Below, one piece after another: positions 1 through 8,880 of a stretch of 57,793 nucleotides of DNA. The first letter of the stretch is position 1. Every line of letters starts with the position of its first letter. The notes beneath the pieces are model-generated. The model ran no database searches. It saw only the letters and a program-made list of their open reading frames with translations, and had not been told where the DNA came from. The position numbers and the translations under genes are program-made. This DNA is from Lactobacillus johnsonii ATCC 33200 (lineage in GTDB: Bacteria; Bacillota; Bacilli; Lactobacillales; Lactobacillaceae), in NCBI RefSeq assembly GCF_000159355.1, contig NZ_GG670121.1, positions 1 to 57,793 on the forward strand, read 5' to 3'.

Positions 1-83
1 CATTTAATTAATAATTTAATTGTTCAGATTTATATTTTTTCATTCTTATTTTAATTGAGATTTAAGTTTTAAAATTCGGATAT

Positions 84-120
84 AAAAAATAAAGTGTTAA
101 GTACTACTGCTTAACACTTT
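84..120 (-). terminator. Intrinsic terminator of the S1-domain gene
   Basis: Arms AAAGTGTTAAG (91-101) and CTTAACACTTT (110-120) form an 11-bp stem. Read on the minus strand, the stem is followed by a T-rich run (84-90). Positions 1-83 are AT-rich and show no gene. Confidence 0.85.
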
Positions 121-123
121 ATT

Positions 124-495
124 TTAATCTTTTTTTGAATATCTAATTTTAGCTTCTTGAATTTGCTTATTCAAAACTTCTTTTAATGGCATGAAACCCT
201 TTTTAGCTCTTTTTGAGGTCCAAAAATGAACTCTCTTTTTTCTCGCTTCTTCGACTTCTGGAAGTACCGCTCGTCGAGATAGGCTAATTTGATTAGAATA
301 TGGATCTATATCAATGACTTGTACCTTTATAGTTTCTCCAACTTGGTATTCTCTTCCTATATCTTTTACGTAGCCACCATGAATCTCAGAAATATGAATT
401 AATCCTTCTATCTGACTGTCCAATCTTACAAAAATTCCGTATTGTTGTATACCGCTAATTTTTCCATGAACTATATCACCAATTTTAACTTGCAT
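124..495 (-). CDS. S1 RNA-binding domain protein (YugI/general stress protein 13-like)
   Basis: This 123-residue protein has a single S1 (OB-fold) domain over about residues 1-75, starting MQVKIGDIVHGKISGIQQYGIFV and containing the typical GLIHISEI segment. A basic tail (KKRVHFWTSKRAKKG) follows. Proteins of this family, such as YugI/GSP13 and CvfD of Bacillales and lactobacilli, bind RNA or ribosomes and act in post-transcriptional control; that role is family knowledge. It is monocistronic, diverges from the reductase gene on its right and has its own terminator. The exact RNA target cannot be told from the sequence. Confidence 0.85.
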   Translation of the reverse strand: MQVKIGDIVHGKISGIQQYGIFVRLDSQIEGLIHISEIHGGYVKDIGREYQVGETIKVQVIDIDPYSNQISLSRRAVLPEVEEARKKRVHFWTSKRAKKGFMPLKEVLNKQIQEAKIRYSKKD

Positions 496-594
496 ACTAT
501 CTCATCCCTTACTAATATTAATTATAACTGTCTTTTTAATTAACGCTAAAGACATGACTTCTAGATTAATTCTTATGGAGGATTGCTTATTACA

Positions 595-1551
595 ATGGAA
601 AAATATGATTTAGCTATTATCGGCGCTGGGCCGGTTGGTCTATTTGCTGCTTCTTTTGCTAATTTACATGGATTAAAAACTATTACCTTTGACGCGTTAG
701 ATGAAGTTGGTGGTCAAATTAATATGCTTTATCCACAAAAATATATTAAAGATGTACCAGCTTTTTCTTCTATTAAAGGAAAAGAATTAGTTTCTCGATT
801 ATTTGAACAAACCGAGAATACTAAATTAACCCTCTCACATAAAGTAAAAAAAATCTCTTTCTCAACAGGAGAAGATATTATCATTGATGATGATTATCAA
901 GTGAAAAGTCTTCTTATTGCTACAGGTTTAGGAGCATTTAAGCCAAAAACTCTGCCTTTATCTACTACTCCAGAGCTCCAAGCCCATATTCACTATTCCA
1001 TGCAACATCCCGAAATCTTTTCTAATAAAAAAATCGCCATTCTTGGTGGTGGCGACTCTGCGCTTGATTGGGCAGTGGAATTAAGTAAAACATCTGATGT
1101 ATATGTAGTACACCGTAGAAATGAATTTCGTGGACTTGAAAGTTCTGTTAGTCAACTTAAAAGTTTAAAAAATGTTGAACTTTTAACTCCTTACCTTCCA
1201 AAAGAACTTCACTTAAACAATAATAGAATAGAATTAGTTTTGCATAGAGTTGGTGCAAGTCACGATTTTATTACTAAAGACGTTGATGAAATTCTAGTTG
1301 CATATGGTTTCAAAAGTGATAATCGTCAATTACGTAAGTGGGGCATTGAATTAGAAAATAATTTAATTTCTGTTTCTCAAACAATGCAAACAAATTTGCC
1401 TCATGTTTACGCAATTGGTGATGCTATTACTTACCCAGGCCGGGTACCAATGATTGCTCTAGGTTTTGGCGAGGCTCAAATTGCAATTAGCAGCATTATG
1501 CAAGACCTATTTCCAGAAAAAACAATGACTTTTCATTCTACGAGTATCTAA
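595..1551 (+). CDS. Ferredoxin/flavodoxin-NADP+ reductase, thioredoxin-reductase-like
   Basis: This flavoprotein of about 318 residues moves electrons between NADPH and ferredoxin/flavodoxin, by analogy to Bacillus YumC. The N-terminal FAD Rossmann motif is GAGPVGLFAASFANLHG, and the central NADPH motif is GGGDSALDW near residue 150. The redox-active CxxC of true thioredoxin reductase is absent, which separates FNR-type from TrxB. The C-terminal FAD motif IGDAITYPG is present. I chose the ATG at 595: GGAGGA lies at 577-582, so the upstream in-frame TTG at 583 would have no spacing. Confidence 0.9.
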   Translation: MEKYDLAIIGAGPVGLFAASFANLHGLKTITFDALDEVGGQINMLYPQKYIKDVPAFSSIKGKELVSRLFEQTENTKLTLSHKVKKISFSTGEDIIIDDDYQVKSLLIATGLGAFKPKTLPLSTTPELQAHIHYSMQHPEIFSNKKIAILGGGDSALDWAVELSKTSDVYVVHRRNEFRGLESSVSQLKSLKNVELLTPYLPKELHLNNNRIELVLHRVGASHDFITKDVDEILVAYGFKSDNRQLRKWGIELENNLISVSQTMQTNLPHVYAIGDAITYPGRVPMIALGFGEAQIAISSIMQDLFPEKTMTFHSTSI

Positions 1552-1577
1552 TTTTTGAAAGGAATATATAGTTATTT

Positions 1578-2228
1578 ATGGGACTTATTGATTTTATTCT
1601 TCATATTGATGACCACCTAGTCACAATTGTGAATATGTTTGGAAACTGGACATACTTAATTCTGTTTGCAATTGTTTTTATTGAAACAGGTTTAGTTATC
1701 TTTCCATTCTTACCAGGAGACTCACTTATATTTGCAGCTTGTGCAATGGCAGCAACACCAAAATACAATCTTCACTTTTGGATTTGCTATTTAGTTTTTC
1801 TTGCAGCTGCTGTTTTAGGCGATACAATCAATTATGAAATCGGTCGTTGGTCACAAGCTGAAGGTGCTAAACACAGTTGGTTTAATAAGTTGATTAATCA
1901 AGATAAACGAAAAGCTGCCGAAAATTTCTTCGACAGGCATGGCGGTATTACTATTGTAATTGGAAGATTCATTCCATTTATTCGTACTTTTGTTCCATTT
2001 GTATCTGGTGCAAGTAAAATGCACTATGGCACTTTTATCCGCTATAACTTTCTTGGTGGTTTTCTCTGGGTAACTTTATTTGCTGCTCTAGGATTCTTCT
2101 TTGGAAATATTCCAGTTGTTCAAGAACACTTCTCATTAATTGTCCTAGCAATCATCTTAATCTCCGTGGTACCAGTATTGATCATTTGGATAAAGAAAAA
2201 ATTAGTATTAAAAAAGGAGCTTGGTTAA
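1578..2228 (+). CDS. DedA family membrane protein
   Basis: This 216-residue integral membrane protein belongs to the DedA/VTT family, whose members are linked to lipid carrier (undecaprenyl phosphate/phosphatidylethanolamine) flipping and envelope homeostasis. Family hallmarks are visible: FPFLPGDSLIFAACAMAA near residue 45 and the GRFIPFIRTFVPFVSGASKMHY segment near residue 130. About five hydrophobic segments occur, followed by a lysine-rich C-terminus. It lies 26 bases after the reductase gene, so the two may be cotranscribed. The specific substrate cannot be decided. Confidence 0.9.
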   Translation: MGLIDFILHIDDHLVTIVNMFGNWTYLILFAIVFIETGLVIFPFLPGDSLIFAACAMAATPKYNLHFWICYLVFLAAAVLGDTINYEIGRWSQAEGAKHSWFNKLINQDKRKAAENFFDRHGGITIVIGRFIPFIRTFVPFVSGASKMHYGTFIRYNFLGGFLWVTLFAALGFFFGNIPVVQEHFSLIVLAIILISVVPVLIIWIKKKLVLKKELG

Positions 2229-2246
2229 AGCTCCTTTATTTTTTTG
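2213..2246. terminator. Shared convergent terminator
   Basis: AAAGGAGCTT (2213-2222) pairs with AAGCTCCTTT (2228-2237), followed by a T run. It overlaps the stop codons of both the DedA gene (2226-2228) and the convergent DUF1461 gene (2236-2238), so it can serve both strands. Confidence 0.85.
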
Positions 2247-2853
2247 TCAAAATAAAACATGAAAAATATAATTCATAAATTATCCCACCAGTTGCAAAGC
2301 ATCCTGCAAAGAATTCCTCTGTTAGTACATTAATAATGGGATCGGTAGTAGGATCAAAAAGCCAATCACTATTGTTAAATAATAAATGATGAAAAGAAAT
2401 AAAAAATTCATCAAAATTCATTAAAGCAAAAGGCAAAATAATTACAGGTAAAATCATAAAGATTAAGGCTGTAGTTTTCGAAATATAGATATAATTCATT
2501 CTCTTTCTCATTTTTAAGAAGATAAGAATAATTAATCCAACAATAAAGACAATTATTGCTAATTCAAACAATAATTTACACTCATAAAAATGGCGTGCTG
2601 CACTCGGAGAAGTAGGAAAATCAGACATTTGCAATTTATTTTTAAAGGGGAGCAACAAATAATCCAAAAGTTGAGTATAGTTTTTCATTATTGTTCCCAG
2701 TGACTTTCTTACTATTAAATCAGTCTTTTGAGCCTTTACAAAAATTGCTAGTAAGGGCCAGCTCAAAACAACTGCTCCTAAAGCCGCGGTAGCAAGCGCC
2801 ATCATTAAATTGTAAACAACTGCAATTATTGGTTTTCTTTTCATAGTTTCCAT
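2236..2853 (-). CDS. TIGR01906/DUF1461 family integral membrane protein
   Basis: This 205-residue membrane protein has four or so hydrophobic segments, at about residues 10-38, 92-113, 124-145 and 180-200. A conserved family stretch FHHLLFNNSDWLFDPTTDPIINVL sits before the last helix. The family (TIGR01906) is found in lactic acid bacteria, typically next to the TIGR01457 HAD phosphatase and yutD as here, and its function is unknown. The start overlaps the upstream phosphatase gene by 13 bases, implying translational coupling. It is the last gene of the operon that runs leftward from about 5883. Confidence 0.85.
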   Translation of the reverse strand: METMKRKPIIAVVYNLMMALATAALGAVVLSWPLLAIFVKAQKTDLIVRKSLGTIMKNYTQLLDYLLLPFKNKLQMSDFPTSPSAARHFYECKLLFELAIIVFIVGLIILIFLKMRKRMNYIYISKTTALIFMILPVIILPFALMNFDEFFISFHHLLFNNSDWLFDPTTDPIINVLTEEFFAGCFATGGIIYELYFSCFILTKK

Positions 2854-3623
2854 TCATCTAGATTCTCTACAATATATGTCGGCTTTTTATCTTTTCCTTT
2901 TAACTGCTCCTTATTTGTTACGCCTGTCAACGTTAAGAGTGAATCAATATTGCAGTTAATCCCCGCCATAATATCGGTATCGTAGTTATCTCCGACTAAA
3001 ATTGCATCTTGTCCTTGTGCATTCAACATTTTCAATGCACTCGCTACAATAATCGATGAAGGCTTGCCGATGTAAGTTGGCTTAACCCCCGTTGCTACTT
3101 CAATCATCGTGCAAAGGGCGCCGTTTCCAGGTAGTAGCTCATCTCCAGAAGGTAAATTTTTATCTGCATTTGTTCCAATAAACGTTGTACCATTTCTAAT
3201 TGCTCGAGTTGCTATACGAATTTTGTGGTAGGTTAAATCTGTATCCATCCCTACAACCACATATTTTGGATTTCGATCATCATAGTAAAAACGTTCATTT
3301 TTTAATAAACCTTGTACTAAGCCAATTTGACCAATAATATAAATTGGTATTTTAGTTGCATCTGGATTTTGAGAAAGTAAATAAGACTCTGTAGCTAAAA
3401 CTGGCGTATAAACATGGTAAATATCAGTATTAACGCCATGTCCTCTAAGCTTATCAACTACCATTTGTGGTGTACGAGTTGAATTATTAGTTAAAAATAA
3501 GTGTGGAATATTTTTTTCTTGGAGACGATGTACAAATCTCACACCACTTTCAATCGTATCGCTGCCACGGTAAATAGTTCCATCTAAATCAATTAAGTAA
3601 CATTTATAGTCTTTATGTTCCAC
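2841..3623 (-). CDS. HAD-superfamily phosphatase, TIGR01457 (NagD/AraL-like)
   Basis: This 260-residue haloacid-dehalogenase hydrolase has motif I LIDLDGTIYRG near the N-terminus with both catalytic aspartates. Motif II LFLTNNSTRTP and a C-terminal motif ILVGDNYDTDIMAG (Mg2+ site) are also present. A C2 cap lies between motifs II and III, as in NagD and p-nitrophenyl phosphatases. The likely role is dephosphorylation of small sugar phosphates or nucleotides (house-cleaning). It sits 2 bases from yutD and overlaps the downstream DUF1461 gene, so it is in the middle of an operon. Confidence 0.88.
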   Translation of the reverse strand: MEHKDYKCYLIDLDGTIYRGSDTIESGVRFVHRLQEKNIPHLFLTNNSTRTPQMVVDKLRGHGVNTDIYHVYTPVLATESYLLSQNPDATKIPIYIIGQIGLVQGLLKNERFYYDDRNPKYVVVGMDTDLTYHKIRIATRAIRNGTTFIGTNADKNLPSGDELLPGNGALCTMIEVATGVKPTYIGKPSSIIVASALKMLNAQGQDAILVGDNYDTDIMAGINCNIDSLLTLTGVTNKEQLKGKDKKPTYIVENLDEWKL

Positions 3624-3625
3624 AA

Positions 3626-4165
3626 TTATCCCTTTCTCTTCTTAATTACAAAGCTTTTATTTTTATGATTTCCACGTTGAAATTTTACTGCTGTCTTATG
3701 ACTGCCAATCTTTGTTTTATGAACGCGTCTTTCTTTAAAGTAAGGACGCTTTGCACGGTAGCGGTTATTGTTTGTGCTCTTTCTCTTATTTTGCCTACCA
3801 AAAGCAATTTTTTTAATTTGGTTTTCTTGAGCTAAACGCAAAATAAAATATGCACTACCAGGATTACAGTATTCTTCTAAATAATCCACAATTGCATTAG
3901 CTTTTTTATCAATTGCAACGCGATCATTCTCATCATAAAAGCCCTTTAATCTCAAATGCTCACTTGATACATCCCCTACTAAATAATCATATTGATCTAA
4001 ATAAGGGTCATACTTCTCCTTAAGCATTTCAATGTCTAGAACATCTTTTACGTTAGCTATAATTTCATACTCTCGCCCGTTAATCATTACAATATCTTCA
4101 TTAATAATGACATGAGCTAAAGGATGGTATAGCGGCTGGTCTTTATCTGCTTCTTTATACTCCAT
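3626..4165 (-). CDS. yutD: YutD family protein
   Basis: This 179-residue cytosolic protein of the YutD (DUF1027) family has unknown function. The conserved N-terminal part (INGREYEIIANVKDVLDIEMLKEKYDPYLDQYDYLVGDVSSEHLRLKGFY) is intact. The last 60 residues are very basic (KRKSTNNNRYRAKRPYFKERRVHKTK and onward), suggesting nucleic-acid contact; that is inference. Its stop overlaps the upstream nucleotidase by one base and its downstream neighbour is the TIGR01457 phosphatase, an arrangement conserved in lactobacilli. Confidence 0.85.
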   Translation of the reverse strand: MEYKEADKDQPLYHPLAHVIINEDIVMINGREYEIIANVKDVLDIEMLKEKYDPYLDQYDYLVGDVSSEHLRLKGFYDENDRVAIDKKANAIVDYLEEYCNPGSAYFILRLAQENQIKKIAFGRQNKRKSTNNNRYRAKRPYFKERRVHKTKIGSHKTAVKFQRGNHKNKSFVIKKRKG

Positions 4166-5544
4166 TATTTTTCTTTCTCTTTATTTATTGGGTATTTCTT
4201 TTTTAAATAGTTTCCTATTACGGTTCTTAGATAATCGGGGAATAAAAATTTATTTTTACCCATAATTGAAATTGTAGGAAAAAATGGAATCAAAACATAG
4301 TGATCAAGCAAGGCAAGTGTATATTCTTTTTCAGGGTCAATTTCTTTTCCATTAATGTAAACTGTTCTACTTGCATGATCAACTTGTATTCCCTTATATA
4401 CAAGATCTCCAAAAATCTTACCTCTAAAACTCATTCCCTTAAGTGCAAATTTACTTAGAAAATGACGATTTTTTTCCATCTCCATTACCATGCGCCAAAC
4501 ATCACTTCCAAGCAGCTTAGTTTGTACCACATGCATTGGATGAGGCAAAGCAGCTTGTAAGTCAGCTTCCGTTAAAACTCCCTGATGAAATGGTTTTAAA
4601 AATAAACCACTATTCAAGACAGCAACATCAGTTCCAGCAAATTCACTAATTGCATCAAGTGAAACTTGAATTGCTGCCATCTTGTCATGATCAAATTTAC
4701 CTGGTAAATAAGCAATTTTTCGTGCTTTAAGCATCTGCTCACCTTTTTGATGCCAATCTACAATTTGCTTTTGATCGGAATCTAAACTTGGTAAGTCATC
4801 ATTAGTGACAGTGTTTGGTTTAATTGATAATACTTGATGCTCATCATTTAATTCAACACTAATGTCACCAATATGTTGACCCCATTTTCCTGTCTGAGTG
4901 ATCCAAGTATTGTTTACTTTTTCACCTTTTGCTAAATAGTCATGACTATGTCCGCCAACAATCAAGTCTACTTCAGGATAATGATGTGCTATATATCGAT
5001 CCACCCTTAAACCAATATGACTAACAATAATTAACATATCATATTGACCCTTTATCTTCGGCAGTAATTTATCTAAAGTATCAGAAATCAAATTCACGTG
5101 CCAATGATTGGGACCATAGGTCATTGGATATGCAGCTGTTAAACCAACAACTGCAATTCTAGTCTTCTTTTTGGTTTCAAATATTTTATAGGGAGTACAC
5201 CACTTTGGCATACTCTCATCTTCCTCACGTAGGTTAGCTAATACAACGGGAAAATTAGCGTGATCAAATAATTTTTCTAAAACTGCATGAGAATTTGAAA
5301 TACCTTCATTATTTCCAATGGTAATTGCATCATAATTAAATTCATTCATTAATTTAATGTTAGCCTGTCCTTCTGTTGCGTCAGTCAAAGGATGTGATCG
5401 ATCCATAAAATCACCAGCATCAAAAGTAAATGTTTGATCAACGCTCTTATCGTTTTGAGCTTTATGCAAGTATCTTTTTATTTTAGGAAATTGTTCAAAA
5501 TGTGAATGTAGATCATTAGTATGAACAATACGTAATTTTTCCAT
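4165..5544 (-). CDS. 5'-nucleotidase / 2',3'-cyclic phosphodiesterase family metallophosphatase (YunD-like)
   Basis: This 459-residue protein has an N-terminal calcineurin-like metallophosphatase domain. Metal-ligand motifs are all present: VHTNDLHSHFEQ, DAGDFMDRS, GNNEG, SHIGLRVD and GGHSHDY. The C-terminal 5'-nucleotidase substrate domain follows from about residue 290. No signal peptide or LPXTG anchor is visible, so this is probably a cytosolic enzyme like Bacillus YunD rather than a surface nucleotidase. It is in one operon with the 108-residue gene upstream (12-base gap) and yutD downstream. Confidence 0.88.
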   Translation of the reverse strand: MEKLRIVHTNDLHSHFEQFPKIKRYLHKAQNDKSVDQTFTFDAGDFMDRSHPLTDATEGQANIKLMNEFNYDAITIGNNEGISNSHAVLEKLFDHANFPVVLANLREEDESMPKWCTPYKIFETKKKTRIAVVGLTAAYPMTYGPNHWHVNLISDTLDKLLPKIKGQYDMLIIVSHIGLRVDRYIAHHYPEVDLIVGGHSHDYLAKGEKVNNTWITQTGKWGQHIGDISVELNDEHQVLSIKPNTVTNDDLPSLDSDQKQIVDWHQKGEQMLKARKIAYLPGKFDHDKMAAIQVSLDAISEFAGTDVAVLNSGLFLKPFHQGVLTEADLQAALPHPMHVVQTKLLGSDVWRMVMEMEKNRHFLSKFALKGMSFRGKIFGDLVYKGIQVDHASRTVYINGKEIDPEKEYTLALLDHYVLIPFFPTISIMGKNKFLFPDYLRTVIGNYLKKKYPINKEKEK

Positions 5545-5556
5545 ACTTTTCCTCTT

Positions 5557-5883
5557 CTAACCAATATGATTGGCTTTTAATACTGTGTTATAGGCATCTA
5601 ATACTTTTCCTTTAGGTTTTTCCCACTCCACCCATTGTGGGTCTTTCCAATCATCCTCATTAGTTAAGGTCTCTAATTGGTAGGTTTTATTAATATATTC
5701 TTCATATAGTTGTAGTGATTTAGTTCTAGCTAAATTCAACTGCAGGATTCGAACTTTTTTAATTAACCCACGGTCTACAGCTAGTTCAGCAATTCCGTTT
5801 TGATCGATATTTGAAATTTCATAATATTTCGATCCGTCATTGCGAGTAACTTCTTCAATCAAGTCTAGTTGCTCATAAGCCAT
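5557..5883 (-). CDS. Hypothetical protein, 108 residues
   Basis: I do not recognise the family. The predicted product is soluble, acidic and without membrane segments. The C-terminal half is rich in Trp and Lys (DDWKDPQWVEWEKPKGKVLDAYNTV). It is the first gene of the leftward nucleotidase-yutD-HAD-DUF1461 operon and is probably expressed with it. Start ATG 5883 is plausible; the divergent GDPD gene begins 100 bases away, so promoters for both must lie in 5884-5982. Confidence 0.75.
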   Translation of the reverse strand: MAYEQLDLIEEVTRNDGSKYYEISNIDQNGIAELAVDRGLIKKVRILQLNLARTKSLQLYEEYINKTYQLETLTNEDDWKDPQWVEWEKPKGKVLDAYNTVLKANHIG

Positions 5884-5982
5884 ATTTCAGCATCTACTTT
5901 CTTAAAATGATTTTAACTACTATGTTAATTATAGAAAAAAGTATACATCCATGCTATTGTTAAAAAGAATAGAGGTGTACAC

Positions 5983-7365
5983 ATGAAAACAAGCCGGCTT
6001 TACTTTTTAGCCCTTTTTTTTAGTTTAATTTTTATTTTTGAATCTGGATTTCTGGTTATCGGACACCGAGGCAACCCCAGTAAATATCCGGAAGAAACAA
6101 TTCAAAGTGACAACTCAGCTTTCGCAGATGGTGCAGATTATGTTGAACTTGATCTTCATGTTTCAAAAGATAACGTCTTAGTCGTTTCTCATGACCGCGA
6201 CTTAAGCCGAGTTATTGGATCACCGGTTATTGTATCACAAAATAATTTTTCCTATTTAAATACCTTAAAACAAGCTAACGGTGAGTCAATCATTTCGCTA
6301 GATCAATTATTTGATTATTATAAAGATAAACCTAATACTAAGTTCCTTCTTGAAACGAAAAAGACTAAACATAATAGCCCTAAAAATATGGAGGAGCTTC
6401 TTGCTAGCAGTATCAAAAAATATCATATGCAAGATCGGGTCATGATCCATAGCTTTTCTGCCCCTAGTCTAAAGACTATGAGTCAATTATTACCTGATGT
6501 ACCTAGAATTTTTATTGTTGGCTCCTTGCAAAGAATTAATTTTGATGTATTAAGCTATGTAAATGGAATTAACATTTCATCTGATTTAGTCACCCAAAAT
6601 CCTAAACTTATCAGTCAGCTTCATGCTCTACATCAAAAAGTATTTGTTTGGGCCGAAATGAATGAATCACCTAAATTATGGAACTGGTTAATTAACAATG
6701 ATGTAGATGGTGTTGTAACAAACTTTCCTGCAAGAGGCTATAAATATAAATTAGCTAAGAGTGGTACTAAAAAATATACTGTTAATAAAGATGGTATTTA
6801 CTTTGGTCGTACTCCGACTGGAGTTAGCGTAAATCCATATCTAAAAGTGAAAACTTCAAAGCAAATTAGTTTCTTACAACCTGTCCATGTTTCTTCAGCT
6901 GTTATTGCATCAGGACAAACTTTTTATCAAATTGGTGATAAGGAATTTGTTCCTGCAGATCTAGTTAGCTTAGATTTGCAGCCTGAATGGATTTTGCCAT
7001 ATTGGAATTTAAGTATTATTAATCCTACCCAAAATCCGATTTTCACTTATAATAAACCTGATAGGCAGTCTGGTAAAAAAGCCCAACTCATGCCTAATAA
7101 ACGCTATAAAATATTAGGTGTAAGTGGCGGAGTCAATGATTTATGGCTTCTTACTGACTATGGCTGGGTAAAATCTTCTAATATCTTATATTATGGTCTA
7201 TTCAATAAGAACACTTTTGCCTATAAGAATTATCGAAAACTTGATCTAGCTTATCGTCAAACCAACGTTGCACTATTTCCTTATTTACCAGTAGAAAAAG
7301 TCCCAATTAAAAACTTTTGGTCGACTTATTCTGATGTAAATGCTGTAATATTTAATCAGAGATAA
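5983..7365 (+). CDS. Membrane-anchored glycerophosphodiester phosphodiesterase with C-terminal extension
   Basis: This 460-residue protein begins with a hydrophobic signal/anchor (about residues 5-27). The GDPD TIM-barrel motifs follow: GHRGNPSKYPEET, the acidic metal site VELDLHVSKD and SHDRDL, and the C-terminal DGVVTNFP. It would hydrolyse glycerophosphodiesters, perhaps teichoic-acid-derived, on the outer face. Residues from about 260 form an extension (YTVNKDGIYFGRTP, then SFLQPVHVSS...YQIGDKEFV) that resembles a lactobacillus SLAP/SH3-like wall-binding module; this is inference. SD GAGGTG lies just upstream of ATG 5983. Confidence 0.85.
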   Translation: MKTSRLYFLALFFSLIFIFESGFLVIGHRGNPSKYPEETIQSDNSAFADGADYVELDLHVSKDNVLVVSHDRDLSRVIGSPVIVSQNNFSYLNTLKQANGESIISLDQLFDYYKDKPNTKFLLETKKTKHNSPKNMEELLASSIKKYHMQDRVMIHSFSAPSLKTMSQLLPDVPRIFIVGSLQRINFDVLSYVNGINISSDLVTQNPKLISQLHALHQKVFVWAEMNESPKLWNWLINNDVDGVVTNFPARGYKYKLAKSGTKKYTVNKDGIYFGRTPTGVSVNPYLKVKTSKQISFLQPVHVSSAVIASGQTFYQIGDKEFVPADLVSLDLQPEWILPYWNLSIINPTQNPIFTYNKPDRQSGKKAQLMPNKRYKILGVSGGVNDLWLLTDYGWVKSSNILYYGLFNKNTFAYKNYRKLDLAYRQTNVALFPYLPVEKVPIKNFWSTYSDVNAVIFNQR

Positions 7366-7384
7366 AAATTAAAGGAGTATATTT

Positions 7385-8782
7385 ATGGAAGAACTAGATT
7401 ATAAAAAATTAGCTCAGGAAAAAAAGAACGCTATTTTAAATGATTTAAAAGAATTAATCGCAATTGATTCTTCTGAAGATTTAAACAACACCAGTAAAGA
7501 ATACCCAGTTGGTCCTGGCCCAGTTAAAGCAATGAAGAAATTTTTATCTTTTGCTAAACGCGATGGTTTCGACACTGAAAATTTTGATAACTATGCAGGT
7601 CGAATCAATATGGGTTCTGGTGATAAACGTGTAGGTATTATTGGACATATGGATGTTGTTCCTGCTGGCGAAGGCTGGAAGACTGATCCATTTAAGATGA
7701 CTATTAAAGATGGAAAAATCTATGGTCGTGGTAGTGCTGATGATAAAGGACCTTCTTTAGCTGCTTACTACGGAATGCTTATCTTAAAGGAACATGGATT
7801 TAAGCCTAAAAAGAAGATTGATTTTGTCCTTGGAACTAATGAAGAAACTAATTGGGTAGGAATTGATTACTACCTCAAGCATCAACCAGCTCCTGATGTC
7901 GCCTTCTCACCTGATGCTGAATTTCCAATTATCAACGGTGAACAAGGAATTGTTACTCTAAAGCTTGACTTCAAATTTGACCCAAGCCAAGGTGACGTTA
8001 AGCTTTGGACATTCCAATCCGGTATTGCTACTAACGTCATCCCTCAAACCGCTCATGCCCAACTTGAAGGCGATATTGACGGCATTAAAGAAAAATTTGA
8101 TCTTTTCCTTAAAGAACACAAACTTGAAGGTAAGGCCGAAATGCTTAGCGGTCGCCTTGCCTTAACATTAATTGGTCATGGCGCTCATGCATCAGCTCCT
8201 GAAACTGGTAGAAATGCTGCTACTTACCTTGCCCTCTTCCTTGATGGTCTTAACTTTGATGGCCAAACAAAGAACTTCTTACACTTCCTAGCAACTGTTG
8301 AACATAAAGACTTCAATGGTAAGAAATTAGGCATTTTCCACCATGATGATTTAATGGGTGATTTAACCAGTTCACCAAGTATGTTTAACTTTGAAGGTCA
8401 AAATGCATACCTCTTAAACAATGTTCGCTACCCTCAAGGTATTGAACCAGAAGAAATGGTGAAAAATATCAACGAAAAGTTTGGTGATATTTTAGATGCT
8501 AGAGTTGAAGGCTCTGCTGAAGCTCCACACTATGTTCCTGGAGATGATCCAATTGTTAAGACACTTCTTTCTGTTTATGAAAAACAAACTGGTAAGAAGG
8601 GACATGAGGTTATCATTGGTGGTGGTACATACGGTCGCCTATTCAAACATGGTGTAGCCTTTGGTGCTCAACCAGAAGGTGCCCCACTTGTTATGCACCA
8701 ACCAAATGAATACATGAAGGTTGATGATTTAATTAATTCAATTGCTATTTACGCCGAAGCAATTTATGAATTAACTAAGTAA
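7385..8782 (+). CDS. pepV: Dipeptidase PepV (M20 family)
   Basis: This 465-residue zinc-dependent dipeptidase of the M20 family cleaves dipeptides in the cytosol as the last step of casein or peptide use in lactobacilli. Metal and catalytic motifs are present: [12 protein letters not shown] (first His and catalytic Asp), [10 protein letters not shown] (bridging Asp), and [10 protein letters not shown] (catalytic Glu and ligand). The late [18 protein letters not shown] segment carries the last His ligand. It lies 19 bases after the GDPD gene with SD AAAGGAG, so readthrough from that gene is possible. It ends at a strong terminator. Confidence 0.95.
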   Translation: MEELDYKKLAQEKKNAILNDLKELIAIDSSEDLNNTSKEYPVGPGPVKAMKKFLSFAKRDGFDTENFDNYAGRINMGSGDKRVGIIGHMDVVPAGEGWKTDPFKMTIKDGKIYGRGSADDKGPSLAAYYGMLILKEHGFKPKKKIDFVLGTNEETNWVGIDYYLKHQPAPDVAFSPDAEFPIINGEQGIVTLKLDFKFDPSQGDVKLWTFQSGIATNVIPQTAHAQLEGDIDGIKEKFDLFLKEHKLEGKAEMLSGRLALTLIGHGAHASAPETGRNAATYLALFLDGLNFDGQTKNFLHFLATVEHKDFNGKKLGIFHHDDLMGDLTSSPSMFNFEGQNAYLLNNVRYPQGIEPEEMVKNINEKFGDILDARVEGSAEAPHYVPGDDPIVKTLLSVYEKQTGKKGHEVIIGGGTYGRLFKHGVAFGAQPEGAPLVMHQPNEYMKVDDLINSIAIYAEAIYELTK

Positions 8783-8809
8783 ACCAAAAATATTAATAAA
8801 TTCGTAAAG

Positions 8810-8839
8810 AAGGACTGCATCAATGCTAGTCCTTTTTTT
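8810..8839 (+). terminator. pepV terminator
   Basis: AGGACT (811-816 of this block), GCA, a 4-base loop, TGC and AGTCCT form a hairpin followed by seven T. The pbp -10 box starts three bases later. Confidence 0.85.
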
Positions 8840-8841
8840 GC

Positions 8842-8847
8842 TATAAT
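8842..8847 (+). promoter_or_regulatory. -10 box for the PBP gene
   Basis: A perfect TATAAT lies directly after the pepV terminator and 33 bases before the GTG start of the PBP gene. No good -35 hexamer is visible at 17 bp; the terminator hairpin occupies that position. Confidence 0.55.
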
Positions 8848-8880
8848 AGGTGAAAAGTAATTAACAAAGGATCCTGATCT